Of a DNA stretch of 64,000 nucleotides, positions 22,713-33,889 are shown piece after piece; the first letter of the stretch is position 1; every line of letters starts with the position of its first letter. Made by a program: the position numbers and the translations under genes. Origin of the DNA: Angiostrongylus vasorum (taxonomy: Eukaryota > Nematoda > Chromadorea > Rhabditida > Metastrongylidae). The notes under the pieces were generated by a model that did no database searches, had not been told where the DNA came from, and worked only from the letters and a program-made list of their open reading frames with translations. The stretch covers positions 1,411,501 through 1,475,500 of the forward strand of contig JADANN010000198.1 of NCBI GenBank assembly GCA_018806985.1, in the 5' to 3' direction.

Positions 22713-23049
22713 CTGGAAAACAACACTATGTGATTATCGTAAATATCACTCATAAGTGTGAACTCTGAAACTTTAAAAACAATTGATCAATAGTACATAC
22801 TAGCAAATACAGTATTTTTTTATGGTTAGGCACCGAATTTGAATCAAATTGTTCTAGACTTTTCGGAGTCGAATATGAAAATGATCTCACTGTACTACTG
22901 GAATTCTTCTACCAAGAAGTCGGCTCTACTACACACATGAAATCCAATATTTCAGTAAATTCGAGACATACTTAGATGCCACAAATACGGAAGATAGCTT
23001 CAAAGGATACCAATGTTGCCGGCCAACGCTAACCAGTAAATTTCTGCGT

Positions 23050-24720
23050 TATATATGAGACAGCACGAGGTTGCTAATATGACTTGTATTCCACAATGGC
23101 AGATTTAGTTATCAAGCCTTGAGGGTCATAATAAGTAGCCTATTTGGCCACACAATTCTACAATTCTAACGGAGAAGCTAAGAACTAGATTAGACACATA
23201 CTATGCCATCCTCGGATTTCACAAAGGATAAGGAATGTTACCCTTTTGGAATTAAAAAAGCTCGACTCAAATATGGGACGGGGTCACCCGTGGTTACCTA
23301 ATTTTTCGGGGTTGATCCAAAATGCCTCAAGATATTTGTGCGCTGATAACTTCGACATTCGTGCTACTTTCGTAACTTTACCTCCAAAACTCTTATCGTT
23401 ATTAATTTGTTCGGACTGAAGTGCTTTGTCGATGTTCATTTGTCCATTCACGTTCTCTTATGTGAAAACAAAGTGTCCAAGCAGTTTCGTCAATGTGTTC
23501 TTTACTATATGCCTTTCAAGAAATTATGTGCACTGGAATCCTTAACCTACGAGATACTAGTACCTACGGCTGTTCCAAACCACGCATGTTACTCCATAGA
23601 TTCATATTCATTGAGATGATATTTCGCTAGTATGTCGCAGATTGTTCGTGTATAGTTCGATCATTTCCACCAATTCTCCTATTCGTCATTCTTATAGAAG
23701 GTATTGTCAATGCTTGTACTATTTATAATAAAAATGCGAACTAAGTGAAATGTTAGCGCAAACAGGACGGTCATTTGGGAATGCCATCTCATTCAAACCT
23801 GAACTGAATTAGTGTTGATTTGTAACCATTGGAAACGCCTTTGTATTCTTCGATCTAAGTGGGGCGATCCGTTCACTTCTGCCTGCCTACGCACACATTG
23901 GTAGCTGTCCGAAACATATTCGACACGAGCTCCTTCATGTGCGCGAAGAATGAGGGAAAATCTAGTGAACTTCTACGTTTCTGTGAGTTCGCTTTGCGCC
24001 ACTTTTCAACTTGGCCATTTGTGCAAACGGTCAACTAAACGCAGTTACGAAAATGAAGGGGAGTTTCCTAGTTTCTCTACGACTAACACTACATATTCTG
24101 ACAAACACAATACATCTGCAGCACAGCAGTGCTCTGGAGCTAAAACCAAGAGCTTTTTGCTTTGGAGATTAACGTGACGGTAAAATATGATCTTCTATTG
24201 CCAACACTCTATCCTGCATGTAGGATTTCCCAATGTCCCTAAATATTCAGTACCTAAGGTACACTTTCTAGACAACAATGAGCCGCTAAATCGACAAGTG
24301 ACACATGCTCATTGTTCCCTCATGTTGAAGATGGACTTCAAGGGTGGCATACATCGCGGAGTCGTTGCACAACAACAAACTCCGTTTTTCCCACGTTTAC
24401 TAAGCAGTTGGTCCAAAACCACCAAAAGTGTTGACAAGATGGGATGGTAACGAGTCTAAACAACTTGATAAGTATCAGATTTACAAGCTATGCTACTCTA
24501 TCCTTCAGCTTACCTACAAATGATGGTAGGCCAGACCTTGAAAAGCTATGTGTTTGTTGGCGTAAGATCATCTGGGGATATCAACTTAAATTTTGACAAG
24601 CGTAAGACGGCATATGTTGGCATTTTGGTTTTAAACTTAGAGATAAATGACCATTACACCTGTCTCAATGCAACTCTGACTCATTTCTTATATAGGTTCC
24701 GGCATTCTTATTTAATCTTA
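23050..24720 (-). mobile_element. Penelope-like element 4, heavily decayed
   Basis: Aligned by eye it follows elements 1 and 2 in order: terminus 'cacgaggttgctaatatg' near 23065, a segment like 15590-15680 at 23300-23400, the GIY-YIG segment near 23440-23560, and at 24500-24640 the RT start (compare 57560-57670). It is cut off at 24720 by an R-family copy. ORFs inside are fragments. Confidence 0.6.
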
Positions 24721-24721
24721 T

Positions 24722-25125
24722 ATGATCTTGAACTTGAACTTGAACTTAAATGGCCCGTCCTCACTGGTTGTGCAAACCACAGCATAATCTCCATTTTTCA
24801 GAGATTTGCTGGTTTAGCCATTGTGGTTCCCTAGAGTCCCGAGATCAGCCTGGCCAAAGTCCGCCCCAGGTCGTCACCACCACAGGCGGTGGCGGCCTTT
24901 GTGGATCAGAGGGTGATTTGCCACCATGCGACTAGTTTGGCACCAGAACGGTGGTGGATTCTGGTATTGGTTTATTCTTAGCTGGGCTTCGTGATGAAAA
25001 GGCCGGACTCTTTCTCTGCTTAGCAGACCATACTGGGGAGATGAATCACCCCGCTGTACATCGCATTCCGACACCCAGGAACACCTCCCAGTCACGATGA
25101 GACAGTAAACGGTTGGGAGGTATTT
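24722..25125 (-). repeat. R-family retroposon, copy 6
   Basis: A (cttgaa)n array precedes 'ggcccgtcctcactgg' on the plus strand, so the tail is at the minus-strand 3' end. Full length, ending 'gagacagtaaacggttggg'. Confidence 0.8.
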
Positions 25126-25879
25126 GATCTATCTTTAAATATTGTGGGAGCTTCCGAACTTGCTTGATACGATTCGTTCTCATGCACTACTATCCACCAT
25201 GGTCTTCGGACTGACATCTGGGATTGAATGCACTTTGTTTTTCATCACGAATATCGCTGTATGCTTTCGAAAGGGGGAGTCTCTCTGAAATCCTGGGATA
25301 GTCGTAATAGGGCGTTCTAGGTCTTCACCGTAAGTCTGCTTTTGCAGATGGAGATTTTACAACAAAAGTCTGACCCGCGAAGATACTGAAAGCACGGTTG
25401 GCTCAGATAGAGGCCAATTAACGACTATAAGTGTGTTACACGTTACACCTAATCAATGGATTTCCTGCATCCCATTTCGGCAATGACATCCAAATTTCTT
25501 CCCAAACGATGAGTGCTAACAGCAAACATCCTGAAAACGTCTTCTCGTTATTTCCACATCTAACTGAAAAGGAATCGTACTGTCGCTTCTTTCAATATCC
25601 TAAAAACCGATTTTTATTAAACCTCGGCAATAACAACCAATAACTTCCTAGATGTACGATATAAGGTTCATAAGATATTGAATATTATGCTACGTACCAG
25701 CAAATGAATTACCAATTGATACAGGAAGCACTGCCCGTCCAAAGTAGATCATGTTGGAGGCCGCAATCGACCAATACCCCTCCTGTATAAAACAGCACAG
25801 ACAAGCGAAGTTTGGCATTCGAGTGGTGCTCCTTCCACTGAATACACCTCGACGCATCAATGAACAACATCACGACGAC

Positions 25880-25990
25880 GAGCACTTGTGGACCATCGCC
25901 TCGGAACAACGCGGCTCCCAGAAAGACGAAGCCGTCGAAACGCTAGCCGAATAAAAGTTTATACCAACTTTGTGTTAGCTCAATCAACTG
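25880..25990 (+). mobile_element. Decayed Penelope-like terminus
   Basis: 'gacgaagccgtcgaaacgct' followed by 'agccgaataaaag' is the second half of a hammerhead motif of the 14735-14772 type. The first half is degraded (CCCAGAA where CCGAUGA is expected). Confidence 0.4.
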
Positions 25991-26651
25991 GGAAATTATT
26001 GTCTACCCTTATACATCTAAGCGATAGACTTTTTGAGTTTGCTAGCTTCCGAACTTCGCGTACACCACATTTTTGTATTTCGTGTCAAATTTTATTTCTG
26101 AGTTAGCTACTAAGGATTTCGAGAACTTCGTCGAGAAATGGGGAAAGTTCGTGTCAATATTAAGATCAGGATCTTCCTGTCTGAAAAACATCGAAGAATA
26201 CTATGTGGAGGTGCTGTATCTCGTTACTATTGTTCACTATTACTTAATCATTTCATCACTGCTTTATAACCGAGTTGTTTTAAGGCTCACGTTTTTTTTT
26301 TCAAGTTACATGAACTCTACCCAGGATTAACTAAAGAAATGTGTTCAGCTGGCGAAAAAATACCAATCCAGTTCTATTAGAAGTGAGCGCCCACCATGAC
26401 GTACACGCCTCCTCACATAACCTGTGACATAACTCACACTGAGATCAAAACGTGTTTCCCTTTTAGTAAAGAAGCCTTGTCGTGTGGTTTATTTCATACG
26501 TTCGCGAATTCTCGCCTAATGCTCATTTAGCATGAGAGCGAATGTTGTAGAAATCAAGTCAAATTAACAAACTCGTACCAGCTCATCAAGTGTCCATTAA
26601 ACCGGCATAAAAAACCATCCTAATGCTTTGCTTATACATACATACAAGGAT

Positions 26652-26918
26652 AAAGCTCTCGGCGGTGATCAATTCCTGAGAGATGCGCCATGTATTCGAC
26701 TTTATCATGTACCGTTAGAGATGACTGAATGCATATCTTGCCTATGCCTAATGACTCGGGGTGGCCTAGCGATATATCGAGCCAGTGCTGCTATCCTCCT
26801 AGAAAAGTCTGGTACAAATTTGCCGACTCCGGGTGGATCGAACGCATGGTGAGCCTGGAGTGCGGGATCGAACCCATGTGTATTGAAGCACGCCTCTAAC
26901 CACCCACACCGCTATACT
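26652..26918 (-). repeat. tRNA-derived SINE copy
   Basis: Minus strand: B-box-like 'tgggttcgatcccgc', then 'ccaccatgcgttcgatcc' and 'gtaccagacttttctagg', ending near 'ttgatcaccgccgagagct'. Confidence 0.7.
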
Positions 26919-26945
26919 ATATATATATATATATATATATATATC
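26919..26945. repeat. (AT)n microsatellite
   Basis: About 13 AT units directly behind the SINE head. Confidence 0.9.
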
Positions 26946-27211
26946 TTGTCCTAGCTACGTTCTCTACACCATACTGTAAGGTGGTGATCTTAAACCAATG
27001 GTCATCGAACCGATGACACCATCTTGCTAACTGATGTAGTTCAAAAACACCGAAGCCTTACTCGACATATATATAAGGATGGTAGATGGATGGCAACTCT
27101 TTCGCAAACCCATGAAACAGTTGATTGTCTAAAATAGACACATTTAAAATTAAATTCTTCCTTATACGTCATACCAAAGTGTAAAAGAGTGTATATGAAA
27201 TGAAACAATAC

Positions 27212-27350
27212 CTGTGCCGAAGAAACATCACTGTCATCACATGCGTGCCGTTCCATAAAGTGAACGATACCCAGATTTTTATATTTCAGTATTACAGAGT
27301 AATACGAGTGAAATGCATTGCCAGTGTCGGAACCCGCCAGCGTTTGCCTT
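27212..27350 (-). CDS. Candidate exon, unrecognised protein
   Basis: An open stretch ends at a good donor (GCACAG/GTATTG) and has several possible 3' splice sites, the best near 27350 (atatttaag). Translation includes TLAGSDTGNAFHSYYSVILK, then LGIVHFMERH, with normal protein composition. The family is unknown. It is on the same strand as exons at 29201-29510 and 22591-22712. Confidence 0.4.
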
Positions 27351-27433
27351 AAATATCCACTATTGATAAATGTTACGAGACAATAAACTGACAATGCTAT
27401 ATGGCGATGCTTGAAATTAATCCGCATGCTCCC

Positions 27434-27466
27434 CCTCCTCTCTCTCTCTCTCTTTCTCTCACTATC
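27434..27466. repeat. (CT)n microsatellite
   Basis: A CT-rich run with one interruption. Confidence 0.85.
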
Positions 27467-27469
27467 TCA

Positions 27470-28740
27470 CTTAAGCTCCTACTTACTTTCATGAAAAGAA
27501 ACTGTAGTTTACATTAACCACAAATGAGTTTTTCCTCTGCACTTCCATAAAAAGAAATCAAGACAAGGTCTTCTCCGTCAACTACGTGGTTCCTACAGAA
27601 AAAGCGAATGCACCACTCAAGAGGTTGATGTATCACTTTTTTGATGATTTAGAAAATTTGGTTCTATTCTACTTTAACCTGTCAAATATATAACGAATAG
27701 GTATGGAAAAGATGTACGCAAGTTATGATGAAATAAGATATTAAAACTGTTCAAGAGAGAAAAAAGATACATAAATAAGAAAGAAATCAATGAGTGCCTT
27801 TACCGAAAAAGGGACAGATTACTCCTAAATTTCATACTCAGTATAAAGTTCGCTAAACGGTTTCCGAACCAAACAGCGGTTTACCCCACCAGCCACCGAG
27901 TAATTTTTCAACGTTTAAAAGAAGAACTTGCTTTAGCCATCTAGAAAAAAAAAGATTCTTCAAAAGTGTAACTTCATTCTCAAAGCTGCTTAAGTTTAAA
28001 GGTTCTAAAAAAACTTGGAGGGAAAATTTTAATCTTTAAAACTTTCGAGGAAAGTTCGGCAACCGACGACACTTATTACGCACGGTGACGTCATCTTCTG
28101 TTGACAAAACTCTGTGTGTGTGCAACTGTCTTCACGGCTTTTTTTCGTTCCATAAGATCAAAGCGTAAAGAAATTTGAACAAGAAAACTAGCAGCTTATT
28201 GGCAAAGATCAGTAGACGACTTTGATCACAGCTCGTAAACATCACTATGAAATGAGTAAGGTGAGACCTACAGCTTTAAATTAGGAAACAGGCGTTATTT
28301 CCTCATGTTATGCGTGAGCATCGATTTAGGTCGCAAAAATAAGCATTGGAAGTGTGAATAGGTATGACACTCAGACATGACGCAAAACTAAGCATTGTTC
28401 GTGCTTCGAATAACAAGTTATGAATTTCGAAGTCCGAACCACACCCATACATTATGCGGCTCTCGGGGATGGCCTACATCCTTGTAGCAATAGCCAAAAT
28501 CCCTAGAATAACTGAGCCATAGCAAAAAGTGTTATCCTTTTACACTTCTATTTTAAATCTCAATGGAGAAAAAAATATGTATCAAGGAAACTCCATCTTT
28601 TCACTAACATCTGTACAGGCTGACACCTTTTGGGGTCCTAAACTTGGAGACTGCTAACTTATAGCAAATTTCGTAAGCCGACATACAAAGTGTAAATTTC
28701 TCCTGTCTGCAAATAGATTAGCTTTGCTTTACATACTATC
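27470..28740. other. No gene recognised
   Basis: AT-rich sequence. No ORF with splice context and no repeat family I can name. Confidence 0.4.
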
Positions 28741-28742
28741 TA

Positions 28743-29132
28743 GAAGCCTCCCAACGGTTTACCGCCTCGTCATAGCTGAAAGGTGTTCCTGGGTGCCGGG
28801 CTGCGATGTGCAGCGGAGGAATTCACCCTCTAGCAGGGTTTCCCAGGCTGAGTAGGAGTCCGCCGTTTCTATCAGGAAGCCTACCTAAGAGTAGACGAAT
28901 ACCAGGATCCACCACCGTCCTGGTATTAAACTAGTAGCACGGTGAAAAACCTCTCTCTAATCCACAAGGGCGGCCACTGTCTGCGGCGGTGACGACCTGG
29001 GGCAGATCTTTCGTTAAGCTGACCTCGGGACTCCACAGAACCACATTAGCTAAACCGGCAACACTCCGAAAAAGTGGAAATTTTGCTGAGGCCTGCACAA
29101 CCAGGGAGGACGGGCCATCCAAGTAACCAAGT
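28743..29132 (+). repeat. R-family retroposon, copy 7
   Basis: Full-length, read on plus: it starts 'cctcccaacggtttaccgcc' and ends 'gggccatccaagtaaccaag', showing the (ccaagta)n tail. Confidence 0.8.
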
Positions 29133-29200
29133 AACTATCTAGAAATTGTACGGATACGCGATTATGAAAAAAATCAAGTAGTATGGATTAATTCGAACAC

Positions 29201-29510
29201 CAAATGAAGGATATGCCCACATCATTTCGCTGATGTACTGCAGCAGCCTTTCATGAAAATGCAATGAAACTCTTCGATTCTCTTCTGTTTGTATAACCTT
29301 CAGGCGCTCGCAAAAGGATTCAAATCCAGTTGGGTCCATTCTCGTCCTGGAAGTTTTAATCGTTGGAATATAGTCACGAAATGCAGGTATGACGAAAAAG
29401 AAACGCTGCAAATTCATACATTGCTGTTCGGTTGAACATCATGAAATCAGGCAGTATAACAGTAAAAGCTGGATTTTCATGTCGAGCAGTGCTGTATTGA
29501 AAGTCGCCAC
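29201..29510 (-). CDS. Two candidate exons, unrecognised protein
   Basis: Exon 29510-29461 (3' splice site aattccag, donor ACT/GTTATA) joins in phase over a short intron to 29405-29201 (3' splice site aatttgcag). The second exon reads FVIPAFRDYIPTIKTS, then TGFESFCERLKVIQTEENRR, then HFHERLLQYISEMM, which looks like folded, helical protein. Several splice choices are possible for the first exon because two frames are open. I do not recognise the family. Confidence 0.45.
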
Positions 29511-29897
29511 CTGGAATTAAAATGAAGATACATTAACACGTACAAAATGACATATTTAGCCAGTAACACACGGCCACAATGAGCAGTCAACTTCACTAAA
29601 TTTTTAGAATATATATTATAAAGGGAATCAAGCAAGTTCAAACTTAATATTTAACCCTTAGTTCAATTATTTCTCATTAAAAAAAATAAGAACTATTACC
29701 ATTATCCAGAAAAAACGTGCATCAACACAACTCCCTCATTTAGAATCCATAACCTGTGCTTCCTTCTCAATACAACTGAGCTACATTTTTCAAACTAGCA
29801 TAAAGTTTATATTGACAATTCCACGAACAAACACTTCATACAGTGTGTGAGCCAAGAAGTTATAGCAAACTGCTAAAGTTAGTGCATTATATTTGCA

Positions 29898-30055
29898 TAA
29901 CTGGAGCGCAGTTAATAGAGAGTGGGTTAGATACTGGTGAATACACGCGAGACACTGGTTTGAACCAGCGTTAGGTCGATGACGCTTGCCATCGTTCCAG
30001 GGTCCACTAAATTGGTACCAGACTTGTCTCGGAAGAGCCCCATACAATCCAAAAG
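29898..30055 (+). repeat. tRNA-derived SINE, 5' portion
   Basis: A-box-like 'tggagcgcagttaataga', B-box-like 'tggtttgaaccagcg', then 'aaattggtaccagacttgtc'. The downstream half is absent. Confidence 0.55.
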
Positions 30056-30289
30056 ACCGACGACTACCTGTTTTGAAGACCTAGGAACGGGCGTAGTTTA
30101 CTCTGATTCTATCAACAGCCTGCAATAAAGCGACATAGAAGGCTGTTCGTAGAGATCTCTAAAAAATACGCATACTTTTGCGGCGTGGTCAAGCCCGTCG
30201 GCACAACCTTTGAAGGTATAACCCATTGAGCTAACAGCAAACACCCTCTTGCTAAGGAGAAACAGTAGAAGAAGTATAAAAAAGGACAG

Positions 30290-30535
30290 ATGATAAAGCT
30301 CTGGGAGTTGATCAATCCCTGAGGGATGCGCCATACATTCGACTTCAATAGGCACCGTTTGGAGGTGACTGCATGCATATCTGGCCTTTACAATGACTCT
30401 CGGTGCCCTACCGATGTATGAGCCAGTGCTGCCATCCTCCCAGACGAGTCTGGTACCAATTTGCCGACCCCGGAGTGATAGAAAGCCATGGACGCAAGGA
30501 TCGATTCCACGTGTGTGTTGCAACATGCATCCAGA
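30290..30535 (-). repeat. tRNA-derived SINE copy
   Basis: Minus strand: B-box-like 'ggaatcgatccttgc', 'aattggtaccagactcgtct', end 'gggattgatcaactccc'. The head is truncated. Confidence 0.7.
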
Positions 30536-30579
30536 GAAAGTATAGTAGGCAGAAAATAAAAGGTTAGCATTGTGATTTC

Positions 30580-30875
30580 GACTATAGCCTCACCTTAACT
30601 AGGTTCAATGCTAATTTGTGTTCCCCAGATCAATCCCGCCGACGAGTGATTGCTGATGGCAGCGTTAGGTACAAAACTAGCTGAAGGAAACGCAGACCAA
30701 GAGTTTCCGTGGCCCAGTGTGTAATGCACGAGCCCCAGGAAAGGGAAATCGTGGTTCGATCTGGCCTAGGGTCCAAGTTTTGCAAATATCTCAGCATCGC
30801 TGTGATTGTAATTCACACCATACCCTGCCGTGTAAATTATAACAGGTAGAAAATAAAAGGTTAACAGTGGAAAAA
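30580..30875 (+). mobile_element. Foldback element E, partial
   Basis: Only the second half is clear: 'agttttgcaaatatctcagc', then 'cataccctgccgtgtaaatt' and the tail 'aggtagaaaataaaaggtt'. A second tail fragment precedes it at about 30540-30570. Confidence 0.55.
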
Positions 30876-30881
30876 GTATTA

Positions 30882-31056
30882 TACAAAAAATGTTGCTCCA
30901 CACAATGACTCTCAAGCGAGCTCACCAGGTAGTATGGGAACGCAGGAAAAGAAAAAAGAAACGGAAATACAAAAAATGTTGCTCCACACAATGACTCTCA
31001 AGCGAGCTCACCAGGTAGTATGGGAACGCAGGAAAAGAAAAAAAAGAAACGGAAAT
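30882..31056. repeat. Tandem duplication, two units of about 86 bp
   Basis: 30882-30967 and 30968-31056 are nearly identical, differing by the length of an A-run. Each contains 'tgttgctccacacaatgact'. It lies directly behind the tail of foldback element E. Confidence 0.9.
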
Positions 31057-31059
31057 TTT

Positions 31060-31945
31060 TCCCGTGGTTTTCTCCATAAATAAGTTGCCATCGACTAAGA
31101 TGAAAATGAAGCGCTGAAATCTCTTATGAAATGAAATCTCTTAATCTTGCCAGAGTTCCACCTCCGAATCCAATTGTAACCAAGCGCGAGAAAGATGGCG
31201 CCAGACATCAATCGAAAATCGTTTTCGAACTTGGAAGTTTACAACAGCATGTACATCGTGTACACCATCTAATTTTATAACTCCAAGACATGATTCCATA
31301 AAAGGAAACGGATTTACGACTGACGGAGGACATCATACAAGGCAACTTTATTGAGTGAGCATGTTAACTACTGTTGTGAACCTGAACAAACTCTTCATAA
31401 TAACCATTCCACTGAGAATAACAAAATAAGAGTGAAAGTTAAACCGTTCATGTGTACTTAAATGCGATGCCGATTATGTCAAATTGACGACCTCCCTCGA
31501 AATCGCAACCACAGAGCTCTGCCGAAAATGCCATTCCCACATGCCTTCGCCCTACACTGACCACGGAAAAGCTTTTCAACATATTTAAATAAAAAACCAC
31601 CCTTTTTAGCCCCTTCACTGGTCAAGGAGTAAAAAACATCCAGTATAAGAATTATGGCTGGTTACTACAACCTGCTTTTCAATCACCTCATATTATTACA
31701 ATAAAAAGAGGTTCCAAAAGGGCATCACCATCATGTCAATACTGTTGAGCATATTGAAGAAGTCGATCAGTAGGAAAGAAAGCAGTATATTCATTGATGA
31801 AAGTCGGAAAGCAAACTTTTGCTTCACAACGAGTATTCAACTTTTGAAGAAGTTACTGTGAAAATATAGGAATGCCTCAGACTCGCATAGCGTCCATTAA
31901 ATGTGTATGACGATCTCAAGTGGGAACACAGCCTTAAGTGGAAAG
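31060..31945. other. No gene recognised
   Basis: No exon recognised. The end of this stretch may contain decayed RT sequence upstream of the recognisable Penelope-like remnant. Confidence 0.4.
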
Positions 31946-31949
31946 TACC

Positions 31950-33200
31950 GTGAACATCCACATCCCCGCTATCGATCTCCGGCCGCTACTCTACTGCAGA
32001 TACATAGATGTCTGCCTTGTCATTTTCTCTACTCAAGAAAAAAATGGACAAATGCTTTAAGTTATTGAATAAGCAGTCTCACTACACCAAGTTCATCCGG
32101 AAGAAACCGAACGTGAACTGGCTTCGATTTCTTAATGTTCACATCAACTTATCAAGCAACGGTTAAATGACAAAGTGGTACCGAAAACCAAGTAACAAAA
32201 ACATCCTCGTTCATTCCCTCTCTTCCCACCCTTCACACACAAAAAGGGCGATTGTGAGAAAAATGTTTCGAACAGCCACCTCCGTGTGCACAAGTAGGGA
32301 ACTAAAGGAGGAATCGCGAGACTTGGCTCGGCAAATAGACATCTCCAATGGATACGAAATAGTAACCCCACGAGATAAGTTTAGAAGGAGAGCGACGCCC
32401 CCAAAACGAAGGGTTCGGCCGAAACAAAATCCCGTTTATCTTGCCCTTCATTAGCGATGAAATAAATGTAGCGATAAAGCAATGCTTAAGAAGGGCAGGT
32501 CTAGAAGAATGGGTAGCGAAAGTCGAAATACCACCGGATACTCTACGACGTAAATTAGTTCTAACCGGCTGTATGACTCTCTATGTGAAAAACAGAATTG
32601 CGTAATTTGCCCTTACGGCAGGAACGGTGATTGCATGAGTTCAGGTACGATATACCTGATCTCTCATAGTGATTGCGGAGACGAAAATATTGGCGAAATT
32701 GGCAGACTATTATGTATCCGCATAAAAGAACACCTAGATGGCAAACGAAAAACCAAGATAAAAGTACCTCACTAGGCACGCATAGGATATGAAAGCATTG
32801 CGGGAACGATTTTGATACAAAAGTCACTATGCTCGCACAGGATTCCCAAATACTAACGCGCAAGCTTCTAGAGGCTTTTTAGGTAAATGCCAAAAACCAC
32901 AGTAAATAGCTGGAAGGAGTATCCAGAGATCACGCGTGATCTCGCCCCGTAGCTTCGCATCGATCGTTGATGTGGGGAGGTGCAGTCGTCAACCATATGC
33001 GACTCTGATCAGCGGCTCTTCCTCAGTGGAAAGCACGTAAAAACGGTGGGTTTTTCGATTGAAGCGTTTGACATAGTAAACTGTATATCACTATACCCTT
33101 CCACGCTCTGAAGGGAGGCGATACTGCTGAAAAGTCAGCTACGGTTGTGTTTTATATGTGTTGCTGTATGGAAGCAAACTTATGCTGTTTAACAACCTCG
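31950..33200 (+). mobile_element. Penelope-like element 3, 5'-truncated
   Basis: Plus strand: RT motif region LLYCRYIDVCLVIFSTQE near 31990-32040 (the family has YIDD), NKQSHYTKFIRKKPN, TKWYRKPSNKN (32167 on), then the GIY-YIG domain at 32600-32770 (TIYLIS, NIGEIGR, RIKEHL). After it come 'gatcacgcgtgatct' (shared with element 2) and a terminus with a hammerhead relic, ending 'caacctcgcgattgctggg'. Several stops make it inactive. Confidence 0.75.
33105..33140 (+). ncRNA. Degraded hammerhead motif, 3' end of element 3
   Basis: GCUCUGAAGGGAGGCGAUAC then UGCUGAAAAGUCAGCU. The outer stem GCU/AGC and the CUGAAG start survive, but stem II and the GAAA region carry changes. It is in the same sense position as the motif of element 1. 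Confidence 0.45.
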
Positions 33201-33889
33201 CGATTGCTGGGAAAGAAAACGACGAATTTATAATCCAACGCCGCGGTTAACAGAAAGTTGATCCTGGGAACATCGACATGGTTTCCCAAATAATTTGTCA
33301 ACAAGCCTATGAACTCCGTTGTACACTCTAACCCATTAGACTCAATACCTCCTTCAACGAATAGTGTGTAGCCAGGATTTGGATCCACGCCCAAATTACG
33401 TTAATGGACTTTCGAGCCACCCAATTAATTGTATTCCAACTTTTGAAGTACAATTAATTCATAGAATACCGAATTGCAAATTTAAAACTAAAAGCAGGTA
33501 AAATGATTATAAAGAACAAGTGGAAATAGAGTGGATGCAGTGATATAAAGTGAGTCCAAGCGTCCTCATAGGCTAGGCGTGAACAGAAACAGCAAGGGTA
33601 TAGAAATCAAAAACATAAATTACCTTGTAATATGTGCTGTACACATTCATTAGGAGGCCATGACGTTGCGAATGCATGAGAGAGAAGAGGGAAATCGTTG
33701 TAAAGTTCACTTGTTCCCAGTGGTTGGTCGGTGAAAAGGCTGCGACCAAGCCCCATTTTCGTCACATGCTCGGCACCCGCATTGATTAAAGGATAACCCA
33801 TTGGATAAATTCCCTTAAAGCGTTTTAAGAAAAAATATTTTAAACAGATCATGGGTAGAATACAACTGCCCATTGCATATCAAACGCAC

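Noticed and set aside
24490..24834. 114-codon plus-strand ORF
   Set aside because: It is antisense to the RT start of a Penelope-like relic and runs into an R-family repeat.
33152..33394. Minus-strand ORF with protein-like composition (GYTLFVEGGIESNGLEC)
   Set aside because: It overlaps the terminus of Penelope-like element 3 and does not link in phase to the exon at 33890. Kept out as unsupported.
33607..33873. Minus-strand ORF after the exon ending at 33890
   Set aside because: Its frame does not agree with the one base left over by that exon. A different frame (from about 33813, ending before GTGAAC) is possible but not decisive.
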